Assembly: GCA_030770425.1 (NCBI GenBank)
Contig: JASJFT010000468.1
Span: forward strand, 1-11,244
DNA from: Darksidea phi
Taxonomy: Eukaryota; Ascomycota; Dothideomycetes; Pleosporales; Lentitheciaceae
Direction of reading: 5' to 3'
Length of the DNA: 11,244 nucleotides
Each line of letters begins with the position of its first letter. Positions within the stretch are counted from its first letter, which is position 1. Below, in pieces: positions 1 to 8,498 of the stretch. The notes beneath the pieces are model-generated. The model saw nothing but the letters and a program-made list of their open reading frames with translations. It was not told where the DNA came from and did not search any database. The position numbers and the translations under genes are program-made.

Positions 1-871
1 TTAATAATAAATTATATATATTTAAAGACTAGTACTAAAATTTTAACTATATATAAAAAGAGTAGAATACTTAATATCGGCTAATTATAGAATAGTAGAT
101 AGTTAATACTAGCTTTATCTAATATAAGCCTTAATATATAGCCTAAAGGAAGAGAGTAGAGTATAGAAAAGAGAAACTACTAGAACTAAGGGATATAAAT
201 TAAGAAACGCGAACTAAGGAATATAAACGAAGGGATACGAATTAAAAGAATAGTACTTATCTATTATATTAAATAATTATATACGAAGATATAAAAGGTT
301 ATTCGTCTAATAATCGAATATTATATACTATATAAAGTATAATAAGTTAACTAATCTCTTATAATAAGCTAAATACTACTTATTAAACTATAATTATTAA
401 CGTTAATAATATTCCTAAGGAAGTAAAGGGACGTTTAAAGAAGAAGCTATAAGAACTAGAATTAGAGAATAAGAGGGTAGTAGACCTAGATAATACTAGG
501 ATATTATATCTTCTTATCTTTAATAACGAGGTCCTCCTCTAGGCGCTTGGTATAATATATTCGTATTAACGTAAAAATATAACTAATTAACGATATAGTC
601 TTAACTTTAGTAAATAAGGTCTTTATTCGCGATTAGAATATAAGACTATAATAGATAATTAGTAATACTAATCTAAATATCTATTTCTTCGAATTCTTAG
701 TAGAGTATAAAGGATTTAAATAGCTAGTAAACGTCCTAGTAATTAAGATAATAATATAGAAGTAAGAGGAAGGAGAGACTAATAGAATTTTATACTAGAA
801 TTAAAAAAGTTCTCTAATTATTATATAATTAAACTATTTAATATTTATCTATAGGTCTTAGTCGAGATATC
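1..871 (-). mobile_element. Retroposon copy 1, heavily RIPed, left end outside window
   Basis: This stretch aligns almost end to end, in the same orientation, with 2396-3257. The differences are mainly C or G in the downstream copy replaced by T or A here, which is the RIP direction. Three length differences separate the copies: about 57 extra bases here near 82-138, two fewer 14-bp tandem units (183-252), and about 19 bases missing that copy 2 carries near 2676-2694. Strand is assigned from copy 2, whose poly(A) tail is on the minus strand. The 5' terminus (right end here) falls at the same point in both copies, while the flanks beyond it differ, so these look like independent insertions of one family. 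Window position 1 matches 2396, so the poly(A)-side end is not seen. No product is recognised; a small non-autonomous retroposon is my best guess. Only one TpG was noticed (near 548). Confidence 0.8.
183..252. repeat. 14-bp tandem repeat, 5 units (copy 1)
   Basis: Five head-to-tail 14-base units of the form gaactaagggatac, some with RIP-type changes. The matching tract in copy 2 (2522-2619) has seven units. The difference is a unit-number change inside a repeat family, independent of point mutation. Confidence 0.8.
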
Positions 872-1420
872 TCTTATATAGTTATAAATAAAAGTTCTAT
901 TAAACTTCTTTTATAAAACTAGTTTATATATAATAGATTTATTAGTATCTTAAAGGTCTAATCTTTTACTAAGAGTATTTACTATTCTATTTAGTATTTC
1001 TAGCTAGTAACTTATTTTAAAGTCGTAGTCTACTAGTAATTCTAACTATTAAAATTATTATTAATTAAGTTTCTTTATAGTTATAAAACTTATAAAGTTT
1101 TAGTAGTCTATAATAATCTTATTTTATATTTAGCTTCTATAAATTATAATCTTTATTATTTAAATACTAATATAATAGTACTAAGTTCCTTATTATAAAT
1201 ATTATAGTTTACTTCTTCTTTACTAAACTTATATAAATAATAGAATATTAGTCTCTATTTTCTATCTTTCTCTTATTAAGTAAGTATTACTTCTAGTATA
1301 TAGTCTAATATATCTATTTCTACTTTAAAAGATTTTATTAGATTATATATCTATAATATAGATATTAATATAAATAAATTCTTAAGCTTATTAAAAGCTT
1401 TTTATTATTTCTAGTTCTAC
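872..1420 (-). other. RNase H domain with terminal connection region
   Basis: EIDILDY at 1300-1320 corresponds to the family block 'ETDASDYA', which carries the first catalytic Asp (kept). Thr and Ala read as Ile, the product of ACA-to-ATA or GCA-type changes plus drift. The later block YNIYNKEL corresponds to 'YDIHDKELLAI', with Asp turned to Asn. After the frame change at 1118-1119, IIIDY corresponds to 'VITDHKNL' and DYDFKISY to the conserved 'F.F.I.YRPG' end, followed by NTLSKRLDL for 'ADALSRRPDL'. The domain is therefore complete to its C-terminal edge, and retroposon copy 1 begins roughly 90 bases beyond it. Confidence 0.88.
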
Positions 1421-1752
1421 TAGAATTTTTTTTCTTTCTTAGTTACCTTTATAAGTAGAGTTATAGTCTTTAAGTAGTCTTTAATAAACTTTTAATAAAA
1501 GTTAGTAAATTTTAAAAAGAATTATATATTCTTAACTAATATTAGAATTAGCTATTTTCTTATAGTTTATACTTTCTTAAGGTCTATAAATACTTCTTCT
1601 TATAAAATAATAAAATCTAGATATTTAGTTTCTATTTTATAGAATTTATATTTATTTAGATAAAGTAATAACTTATTTTATTATAACTTTTATAATACTT
1701 TTTTTATATATTTCTTATACTCTTCTAGTATTTCTTTACTATATATAAGAAT

Positions 1753-1764
1753 ATTATCTAGATA
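1753..1764 (-). other. RT active-site box, YLDD mutated to YLDN
   Basis: The minus-strand codons read Tyr-Leu-Asp-Asn, followed by ILIYS. Gypsy RTs have YLDDILIYS here, with both aspartates binding the catalytic metal. The second Asp codon GAT has become AAT by a single G-to-A change, a RIP-type transition. This alone would abolish polymerase activity. Confidence 0.92.
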
Positions 1765-2305
1765 TACTATATAGAATATATCTAAGTATTCGTTTAATAT
1801 CTTATTAATAACTAACTAAAATATTACTAGTATATTTATTAGTCTAAATAATATAACTTTATATTTATAGAGTCTATATTAGGTTTTAAATACTATATAC
1901 TTTTTATACCCTTCTACTATTCGAATTCTATAGAATTCTTCTTAAATATTAAATTTTATAATCTACTTAACTTCTTAGAACTAGTCTATAAGTTCTTTAA
2001 TTAGTAGTAATAGATATCTATTCTTTTTTATAATATTATTTAAATATCTATAGTCTATATAAAGTTATAACTTCCTATTCTTCTTTAAAATAAATAGAAC
2101 TAGTAATACTATAGAATTCTAACTTTCTCTAATATATTCTCTTTCTAAGTTTTTTATTAAGTACTCTTTTAATTCCTTTTATTAATCTACTATTAATAAG
2201 TATATAGGTTTAGATTTAAGCTTTATATCTTCTTCTAGATATATCTTATAATTCTATTTCTAGTATTCTAGTAAATCTATATCTAGATATTTTTTAAATA
2301 ACTTT

Positions 2306-2316
2306 TAGAACTTCTT
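2306..2316. repeat. Target-site duplication, left copy
   Basis: The 11 bases tagaacttctt stand next to the poly(T) end of retroposon copy 2 and recur exactly at 3258-3268 on its other side. Target-primed retroposition leaves such short direct repeats. Both copies are identical, so neither has changed since insertion. Confidence 0.87.
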
Positions 2317-2317
2317 C

Positions 2318-2342
2318 TTTTTTTTTTTTTTTTTTTTTTTTT
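2318..2342 (-). other. Poly(A) tail of retroposon copy 2 (reads as 25 T)
   Basis: An uninterrupted run of 25 T lies between the left target-site duplication and the retroposon 3' end. It marks the minus strand as the sense strand and indicates retroposition from a polyadenylated RNA. The pure run also fits a fairly young insertion. Confidence 0.85.
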
Positions 2343-2395
2343 CCTAAGGAAAAGCTGTATTGCGTAACTATACTATTATAGGGGAGTTTTTCTAC
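2343..2395 (-). other. 3' end of retroposon copy 2 that shows little RIP
   Basis: These 53 bases lie between the poly(T) run and the point where similarity to copy 1 can first be seen. They hold two TpG within about 12 bases (2352-2363), plus intact CpG, unlike nearly everything around them. Either this tail is not shared by other copies, and so escaped RIP, or it is too short a homologous edge to be mutated efficiently. Because the window starts at the base matching 2396, the tail of copy 1 cannot be compared. Confidence 0.6.
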
Positions 2396-2521
2396 TTAAT
2401 AATAAACTATATACATCTAAAGACTAGTACTAAAATTTTAACTATATATAAAAAGAGTAGAACGCTTAACGTTGGCCCGGCCTAGAGGAAGGGGGTAGAA
2501 TATAGGAGAGGGGAACTACTA

Positions 2522-2619
2522 GAACTAAGGGATACGAACCAAGGAACGCGAACTAAGGGATACGAACGAAGGGATACGAACCAAGAGATACGAACTAAAG
2601 GATACGAATTAAGGGAGTA
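2522..2619. repeat. 14-bp tandem repeat, 7 units (copy 2)
   Basis: Seven head-to-tail 14-base units of the pattern gaacYaagggatac, each starting 14 bases after the last (2522, 2536, 2550 and so on). Most carry an internal ggatacgaa. Copy 1 has five units at 183-252. The tract is internal to the retroposon family and may vary in number between copies. Confidence 0.88.
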
Positions 2620-3239
2620 GCGCTTATCTACCGTACTAAATAGCTATATACGAAGGTATAAAAGACCGTCCGTCTACTAAAGTATCTAGAAGTCTATAAT
2701 CGAATACCGTATACTATACGAAGTACGATAAATCGACTAATCTCCCGCGACAAGCCGAATACTATCTACTAAACTACGATCGTCCGCGTTATTAATATCT
2801 CTAAGAAAGCGAAGGGACGTTTAAAGAAGAAGCTATAAGAACTAAGGTTAAGAGATAAGAAGGCGGTAGACCTAGATAATACTAGGATATTACGTCTTCT
2901 TATCTTCGATAGCGAGGTCCTCCTCTAGGCGCTTAGTTTAGTATATCCGTATTAACGCGGGAATATAGCTAACTAACGATATAGGCTTAACTCCAGCGAA
3001 CGATACCTTTATTCGCGATCAGAATATAAGGCTATAATAGATAATTAGTAATACCGATCTAGATACCTAATTCTTTAAGTCCTTAGTAGAGTACAGAGGA
3101 TCCGAATAGCTGGCGAACGCCCTAGTAATTAAGACGACAATATAGGAGTAAGGGGGAAAAGGGACCGGTAGAGTTTCGTACTAGAATTAGAAAAGTTCTC
3201 TAATTATTATATAATCAAACTATATAATATTTACCTATA

Positions 3240-3257
3240 GGTCTCGGTCGAGATACC
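3240..3257. repeat. Terminal hairpin at the 5' end of retroposon copy 2
   Basis: The last 18 bases of the element, ggtctcggtcgagatacc, form an imperfect palindrome. GGT and CTCG pair with CGAG and ACC, with a two-base bulge on one side. It ends exactly at the target-site duplication. In copy 1 the same place (854-871) is degraded by RIP-type changes. A structured terminus may have mattered for the RNA, but that is inference. Confidence 0.55.
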
Positions 3258-3268
3258 TAGAACTTCTT
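3258..3268. repeat. Target-site duplication, right copy
   Basis: Exact second copy of the 11 bases at 2306-2316. The offset between the two is 952 bases, which equals the element plus one duplication. Taking out that many bases brings the minus-strand pol codon phase on the right (TTC at 3262) into line with the same codon on the left (TTC at 2310). Confidence 0.87.
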
Positions 3269-4000
3269 ATATTCTTAAGATATTACTAGTTATAGTCCTT
3301 TCTACGTAATTATAACTCTTTATACTATAATAATATTAACTCTTTATAGATTTTTCTTATAGATTCTTATAATCTTATAAGATAAAATTAAGTCTATTCT
3401 TCTTTTCTAGAGTATATACTAGATCTTATAGCTAAACCTACCTAGTCTTCTAATTTCTACGACTTAAGCTACCTACTTATAGCCTAGTATCTTATATAGC
3501 TTCTAATCTATCTATAGATTATATTTTACTAGCTAATTATAATTAATAATTATATTAATATTTTTAATTTCTATAATATTAAATCTATAATAGTCTTTAA
3601 TATTCTTTACCTTTAAGGTTACTTCTTATATTTTAAGATAGATTATATCTTCTTTATATTCTATAAATAATCTATTTCTAAGTTCTACTTATATAGATTT
3701 TATTTTAGTTTAGTAAAAAATCTTATATTTCTTTACTATCTATAATAATAGAAGTATAAATTCTACTTTACTATTTATAATAGCTTAGACTTTTCGTTTA
3801 TAAATCTATATATCTACTTCTAATCTAGCTAGTTATTAGATACTTTTTTATATAATTTATAAAGTTATCTTTTAAATACTTTTATTAGTATAACTCCTAC
3901 GTAGCTAATAATAACCTAGTTTTTTAGCTCGTTATTATAGATAATTTAATCCTTAGGATTATTATTTAGTTCTTAGATCTTATTCTAACGTTTTCTAGAC
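3258..4000 (-). pseudogene. pol: Ty3/gypsy pol remnant: aspartic protease and link to RT
   Basis: In one minus-strand frame, punctuated only by TAA/TAG, the sequence reads LEVDI, then the active-site block INSKVE (core codons 3761-3775), where the family has 'IDSGAE'. Asp has become Asn and Gly has become Lys through G-to-A changes. Downstream come YLKI-EVTLKVK, then IIINYN-stop-LVKYNL-stop-ID (about 3510-3555), matching the 'DIILGYNWLVKYNPQIDW' block that closes retroviral-type proteases; the stops fall where Trp or Gln is expected. The frame continues to EYKKF at 3262-3274 and resumes across the inserted retroposon into RT. Protease and RT were thus one polyprotein. The upstream limit is uncertain; about 4000-4500 is AT-rich linker with no motif I can name. 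Confidence 0.85.
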
Positions 4001-4499
4001 TTATATCGAAATATAGGATATTATTTATTAAATCTAGATTCTTTTTCTAACTAAAAGAGTAAGCTATTTACTCGTTTCTAATCTAGATCTATTATCTTTC
4101 TAGCTTTAATAGGTAGTTTCTAGTTTAGTATCTCTTATAACCCTTCTTTTTAGCTTCTCTTTAATAATAGTACGTTCTTATAACTAATTTTTATCTTTTC
4201 TTTATTATTCTAGGTATTATAGTATCCTTACTATATATCTAGTACCCTTAGCTATCTACTAATCTCTAGATTATTAGAACTATTTCGGTTCTATAGCTAG
4301 TAACTATATCTATTATATTATTCTATAAGGTATTCTTATCTTCTAAGATTTAGGTAGAAGATATCTTCTTTCCTTCTAGCTATAAGCTTTCTTTATACTA
4401 GGTATAAGATATATAATTTATTATAGTATATTTAATATATTACTTTATAGTTAGATTCTTAATATATAATTCTATAGTTAGTATCTTATTTATACTTCT

Positions 4500-6159
4500 T
4501 AGTATCTACCTTAGTTAGTTCTTATAGCTATTATTCTATAGTATATTTTATTAGAAAATACTTTTTATATTTATTATTATAGTAACTATTCTATTCTAGC
4601 TATTCTTACTTTTTATATACTATAATCTAATTCTTATAATTATATATATAGTATTTAGTTATTAGATATTCTTTATTAAGAAGATATATATATAGGTAAT
4701 CTTTTAGAAAAATTATTATATTCTTTTTTTATTATATATAGTACTTATACTATACTATATAGTAAGTCTATAGTAAGGTATTATAATCTTAATTCTTATA
4801 ATTCTATATTATCTTATAGCCCTTTAGTTCTTAAAGCTTTAGAATTTATCTTATTATTATTTAACCTTAATTACTAGTAATATAAATTAGTTCTTTTACT
4901 TTAGTATAGTACTTAGTAATATATTAGTTATTATTATACCTCTAGTATTTATTATATACTAATTATTAGAAAACTATTTTTATACTAATCTTCTCTAGCT
5001 TATTAAATTTTAGTTCTTTAATCTTAAGCTCTAGATCTTCTTATTAGTAAGAAATTTCTTCGTCTACGTCTTCTATTACGTCGAACTATTCTTCTAGAAA
5101 TAATCCTTAGTTATTTACCTTTTAGTAGATATTTTTAATTATATTAATATACTTAATATCTTTCTAATTACTTATATTTCTTTTTTTATTATTATATTTT
5201 TTAGTAAAGTATTTCTATATTCCGTAGTATAGATATATTTTCTCTTTTTAGTATTATTTTATTTTATCTACTAGAACCTTCTATAGCTTTCTACTTTAGT
5301 TATATTTTTTATTCTTTAAATATTTCTTTTTTTAAACTATATTAATATCTATTTTATTATAACCCCTATAGAACCTATATTTAGAACCTAACTACTTCTT
5401 CTTATAAATTCTAACTAGTTCTATAGTATCTTATTTTTTAAGTACTTATTTATATAGTTAGTTATTAATATAAATTATTATCTTAATTAATTCTACTAGA
5501 TTATCTAGTTTCTTAAGTCTAGATAGCTTATTCTTAACTACTTTCTTAAGTCTATTATAGTACGTAACTATAAGAGAAGTATTATTCTAATTAATTTTAT
5601 ACTATAGTTATTTAAATTTAGTAATATAGACTTCTACTAACTTTATTTATTTTAGTTTCTAGATCTTATACTCTACTTATTAGACCTTATTAATATCTTT
5701 AAAGACTATATATATTTATTTTTTAAAGAAGTCCTAGTCTATAAATACTACTTTTATTTTATTACGTTACTTTATTAGAGTTTCTTTATTAGCTATATAA
5801 TCGTTAACTAAGGGTTATATCTATACTACTACCTTCTCTATTATATATATACCTACTATAAGGATTTTATCTTAATTACTAGTAAATATAGTAAAGTTAA
5901 ATTAATAGTATAGGTCTATTTATATAAGGAATAGCTTTAGATCTTTCTTATTACTATTATATCTTTTAGATATCTTAACTTTTACTTTTCTATTAAGTTC
6001 TACTCTTATCTATTATAGTACTTCTTATAGTAATACTATAACTTACTATATCTCTACTATCTAAGCTATTTATTACTAGACGAGAGTAGCTAGATTTATT
6101 ATTAAAGCTTTTATTATATTTTCTTTAAAAGTATTATATAAACTAGATAGAGTTACTAT
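4500..6159 (-). pseudogene. gag: Ty3/gypsy gag remnant with CCHC zinc knuckle
   Basis: Minus-strand decoding from about 6159 gives a Gln/Leu-rich N-terminal part, then KDLKLFLIQIDLYYQF with one stop read as Gln. This matches the gag signature in which a 'FDG(D/T)' segment precedes 'KLKxFLxQxxLYF'. LKQIKLVEVYITKFKQL matches 'LRQTxSVxEYxxRFxxL', and LVELIKIIIYINNQLY matches 'LxELIxxAIxIDNRLYE'. A zinc knuckle follows at 5194-5235, then an acidic segment near 5055-5085. Still in the same codon phase is a block near 4552-4590 reading NSYYNNKYKKYFLIK, where some fungal gags have 'CYDDxCxxH'. The start is taken at ATA (6159-6157), a likely former ATG, but other starts are possible. The end is approximate. 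Gag and protease lie in different codon phases, consistent with a gag/pol frameshift or with later indels. Confidence 0.88.
5194..5235 (-). other. Gag zinc knuckle with C and H all turned to Tyr
   Basis: The spacing fits C-X2-C-X4-H-X4-C exactly, but every ligand codon now reads Tyr: TAT (5235-5233), TAC (5226-5224), TAC (5211-5209) and TAT (5196-5194). TGT and TGC become TAT and TAC by G-to-A, and CAC becomes TAC by C-to-T; all are RIP-type changes at TpG or CpA. A Gly follows the second ligand, as in typical CCHC knuckles that bind nucleic acid in the capsid. Confidence 0.85.
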
Positions 6160-6436
6160 ATTTAATATAATTTAGATTTAAGATAGTTAATATATTATAT
6201 ATTATATATACTTTAATATAAAATCTAAATTAGAATTAATAATATATTTATTATATAATTAGATTTTAATAGATTAAGATTAAGTTAATAAATTCTATTA
6301 CTAGAATAACTACTTAGGAAAAGATCTAATCTTATTTATAAGTATTAGATAAACTAAAGAGAATTAACTATAAGAAATTAAAATAAAAAGTCTAGAAGAT
6401 TCTTTATTCTCTTATATCTATTCTTTCTTATCTTAC

Positions 6437-6544
6437 TCTACTTACTCTATTTACTAAGATATAGATTAAGTAAATTATTATTAATTATACTCTATTTACT
6501 CTACTCGCTAAGATATAGATTAAATAGATTATTATTATATAATA
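6437..6544. repeat. 54-bp tandem duplication
   Basis: Two adjacent units of about 54 bases starting at 6437 and 6491. Both contain ctaagatatagattaa in their centre and a run of attattatt after it. Such short tandem units are common in LTR promoter regions, and this one sits about 280 bases upstream of the minus-strand gag start, but a regulatory role is only a guess. Confidence 0.75.
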
Positions 6545-7218
6545 TTAGATTACTAACTAAGTTCTTATCTTAGCTTCTAACCTTTTTAAGATACTCTATA
6601 TTCTATAGTTTATATAGAATTATAATAGTAATCTATACTAGACTACTTCTTAGTCCTCTACTTACTAGTAGTCTCTCTAGCTAGATATTCTTATTATCTA
6701 TCTCTATACTATCGTTTATATTATATCTATTATAGATACTAACTTTATCTTCTATATTAGATATTAGTTTCTATAATAGTTTACTAAGAAGACTAATTTC
6801 TTTCTCTTAAATAATCTTCTCTATATATAAGCTTATCCTCTAGTCTATATAAATAGTATAGCTATCTCTTAATAAAATATCTATTCTTATTATATAGAGT
6901 CTTAGATAGGAATATATTATAGGTAACTACTAATAACTATATAAGAATTCTATTATTACTTATTTTCTTAAATATATCTAATATATAGTTAGTTTTATAC
7001 TAATAATTATTATAATTAAGAAGTCTTATTAGTAGTACCTCTCGTTTATAGTATTAAGGATACTCTACTATAATATTTAAAAGATTTAGAGCGCTATACT
7101 CGAATAGTCTATTTTACTCTAGTTCTTACTAATAGTCCTACTAAAGAACTAGATAAACGATTATTAGTAAAGATATATAGTTAGTAGATATTAATAATAA
7201 GTTTAAGAAAGAGATAAG

Positions 7219-7358
7219 AAAGCTAGCTAAGAATAAGAAATAGATATAATAAGAAAGCTAGCTAAGAATAAGGGATAGATATAATAAGGAAGCTAGCTAA
7301 GAATAAGAGATAGATATAGTAAGGAAGCTAGCTAAGAATAAGAAATAGATATAAGTAG
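7219..7358. repeat. 35-bp tandem repeat, 4 units
   Basis: Four units start at 7219, 7254, 7289 and 7324, each beginning aaagctagctaagaataag or its gaagctag variant and followed by a tagatata core. Differences between units are mostly A/G transitions of the RIP type, so the array probably predates the last RIP round. It belongs to no CRISPR-like pattern, as there are no unique spacers. Confidence 0.9.
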
Positions 7359-8094
7359 AATACTAGTATTATTATAGGTAATTTTTATACTATAGATAGT
7401 AGTATTAGTATACTAACTCTTTATTACTACTATTAGTCTTCTAACTAGACTCTATAGTTTAATATTATTATTATTTCTCGTCTAGCGTCTTAATATTCGA
7501 AATATTACCTTATTACTTATAATTAATAGTATTATATATAACTCTATAACTCTATTATCGTATATAAGATATAGATATAGTATCTTTATTATATATAAAC
7601 TTCTACTATATTTTATATAAACCTTCTAAAGAGACTTCTACTATATAAATCTAAATTAAATAGTAGAGATTTATATTCTTAATATACTAAGTATAAGCTA
7701 TTAAACTAGATTTAATTATTAGTAACTCTTCTTTATTAATAGATAACTTAGGATTAATAGAATAATTAGACTTATTTAGTTATATAAAAGTTTTAGCTTC
7801 GAAATTAATATAGTTCTATATATTAACTATCTTAACTAGTCTCTATATAGTATAGATTTATAGATTCTAATTATATAAATTTTAAAGAATAATAATTTTT
7901 AATATAATAATAGTAAGATTAGTTAATTTAATATATAGAATAAAGAGTAGATAGTATAATATAAATAAATTAGACTAGACTTATAACTATAAGTAGGTAA
8001 AGATATAGAATAAGTATATTAAGTAGTTTATAAAAAGAATTTAAATTATAAAGTATATATAAATAGATAGATATAAAAATACTAAGATAATAAA

Positions 8095-8498
8095 GGATAT
8101 TAACGAGATCTAGGTCTAATAGATTATTTAACCTCGTTTAGGGTTTATACTTAAGATAGGAAAGAAGAAGTTAGAATAAAAAAGTAATAATTTAATTATA
8201 TTAATAGATAAGAATTAATCTAGATTTAAATTAACTATATAAGAGAAGACTATCTAGGAGATTTATAATTATTATATATTAATTTAGTTTTTTTAGATCT
8301 ATAGCTCTATTTTAATAGATCTACTAAGCTATTACGTAATTCTTAGATCTATTTTTACTAAGATATAGATCTATTATATAACTTCTTATTTTCTAATTAT
8401 AAGATTTACGTCGTATTCTTTATTAAAGTTAGTAATTAGCTTAATCTTTAGTAATTCTACTTACTAGTAGTTTATAATATATATTTAGTTTATAATAC
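8095..8498. repeat. Long inverted repeat, left arm
   Basis: This arm is the reverse complement of 9215-9654 with RIP-type mismatches. Shared landmarks include aacgagat at the outer end, a long match around atagataagaattaatctag, the pair tctactaagctatta, and ttacgtcgtattctttatta further in. The outer end holds a short internal inverted pair (aacgag ... ctcgtt, about 8102-8138) that is also present in the right arm. It could be the terminal inverted repeat of a large DNA transposon, or two opposed copies of one short element. Confidence 0.85.

Larger units (their letters stand above)
872..2316 (-). pseudogene. pol: Ty3/gypsy pol remnant: reverse transcriptase and RNase H
   Basis: Minus-strand decoding gives the expected gypsy order. 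First comes a pre-RT segment with EYKKF at the insertion edge and IDLLEY shortly after (family: 'F..lF...lPeH..wDH'). The fingers and palm follow, with YIRES, IDYRYLNN, KKNRYLLLLI, FYRIRI and NEYLDIF, leading to YLDN (1753-1764). RNase H follows, with EIDILDY, YNIYNKEL and LSKRLDL. Stops are all TAA/TAG at places where Gln or Trp is expected, as RIP would create. RT and RNase H share one frame down to about 1120; a one-base loss (or two-base gain) at 1118-1119 then shifts it, and the new frame reads IIIDY, LELLVDYDFKISY and NTLSKRL. That indel cannot come from RIP. The left end stops abruptly at retroposon copy 1, so integrase is not in view. Protease lies upstream across the 2317-3257 insertion in the same frame. 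Non-functional; identity is confident. Confidence 0.93.
2317..3257 (-). mobile_element. Retroposon copy 2 inserted in the gypsy pol, moderately RIPed
   Basis: A 941-bp insert flanked by 11-bp target-site duplications, with 25 T at its left end (a poly(A) tail on the minus strand). It splits the gypsy pol frame between protease and RT. Its body 2396-3257 is the counterpart of 1-871 but is visibly richer in G+C and keeps about a dozen CpA/TpG, for example near 2413, 2475, 2533, 2749, 2993, 3102 and 3113. That suggests it arrived later or met fewer RIP cycles. Identical 5' termini in both copies argue that about 0.94 kb is the full element rather than a truncated LINE. I found no convincing coding frame on either strand, so a non-autonomous (SINE-like or LINE-derived) element is likely. 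Internal marks are a 14-bp tandem repeat and a terminal hairpin. Confidence 0.88.
6160..8094. other. Gene-free RIPed AT-rich stretch, possible gypsy leader and 5' LTR
   Basis: I see no recognisable coding motif on either strand across this stretch. It lies upstream of the minus-strand gag, so the primer-binding site and 5' LTR of that element should fall in its left part. I cannot define LTR ends, because the matching 3' LTR is outside the window and TG...CA termini would be lost to RIP. Two tandem-repeat tracts (6437-6544 and 7219-7358) are the only clear structure. CpA and TpG are essentially absent throughout, so the whole stretch belonged to repeated DNA. Confidence 0.5.

Noticed and set aside
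2318..2342. Poly(T) run as an assembly join
   Set aside because: The matching 11-base duplications and the frame restored across the insert support a genuine retroposition event rather than a misjoin.
2640..3200. A plus-strand reading frame through copy 2 (e.g. DLDNTRILRLLIFD ... NALVIKT)
   Set aside because: Its in-frame TAA/TAG frequency, about 7 percent of codons, is no lower than I would expect by chance for this base composition. It runs against the poly(A)-defined sense strand, and I recognise no domain.
1..3257. The two ~860-bp direct repeats as LTRs of one element
   Set aside because: Copy 2 has its own 11-bp target-site duplication and a poly(A) tail, and it lies inside the pol frame between protease and RT. 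LTRs would flank gag and pol, not split them, and only part of pol lies between the copies.
3240..3257. Terminal hairpin as a Helitron 3' end
   Set aside because: Helitrons make no target-site duplication and end in CTRR; here there is an 11-bp duplication and a poly(A) tail.
6220..6267. aaaatctaa/ttagatttt inverted pair
   Set aside because: Such short A/T palindromes arise often by chance in DNA this rich in TpA, and there is no supporting context.
7219..7358. CRISPR array
   Set aside because: The units are contiguous 35-mers without unique spacers, in fungal transposon DNA.
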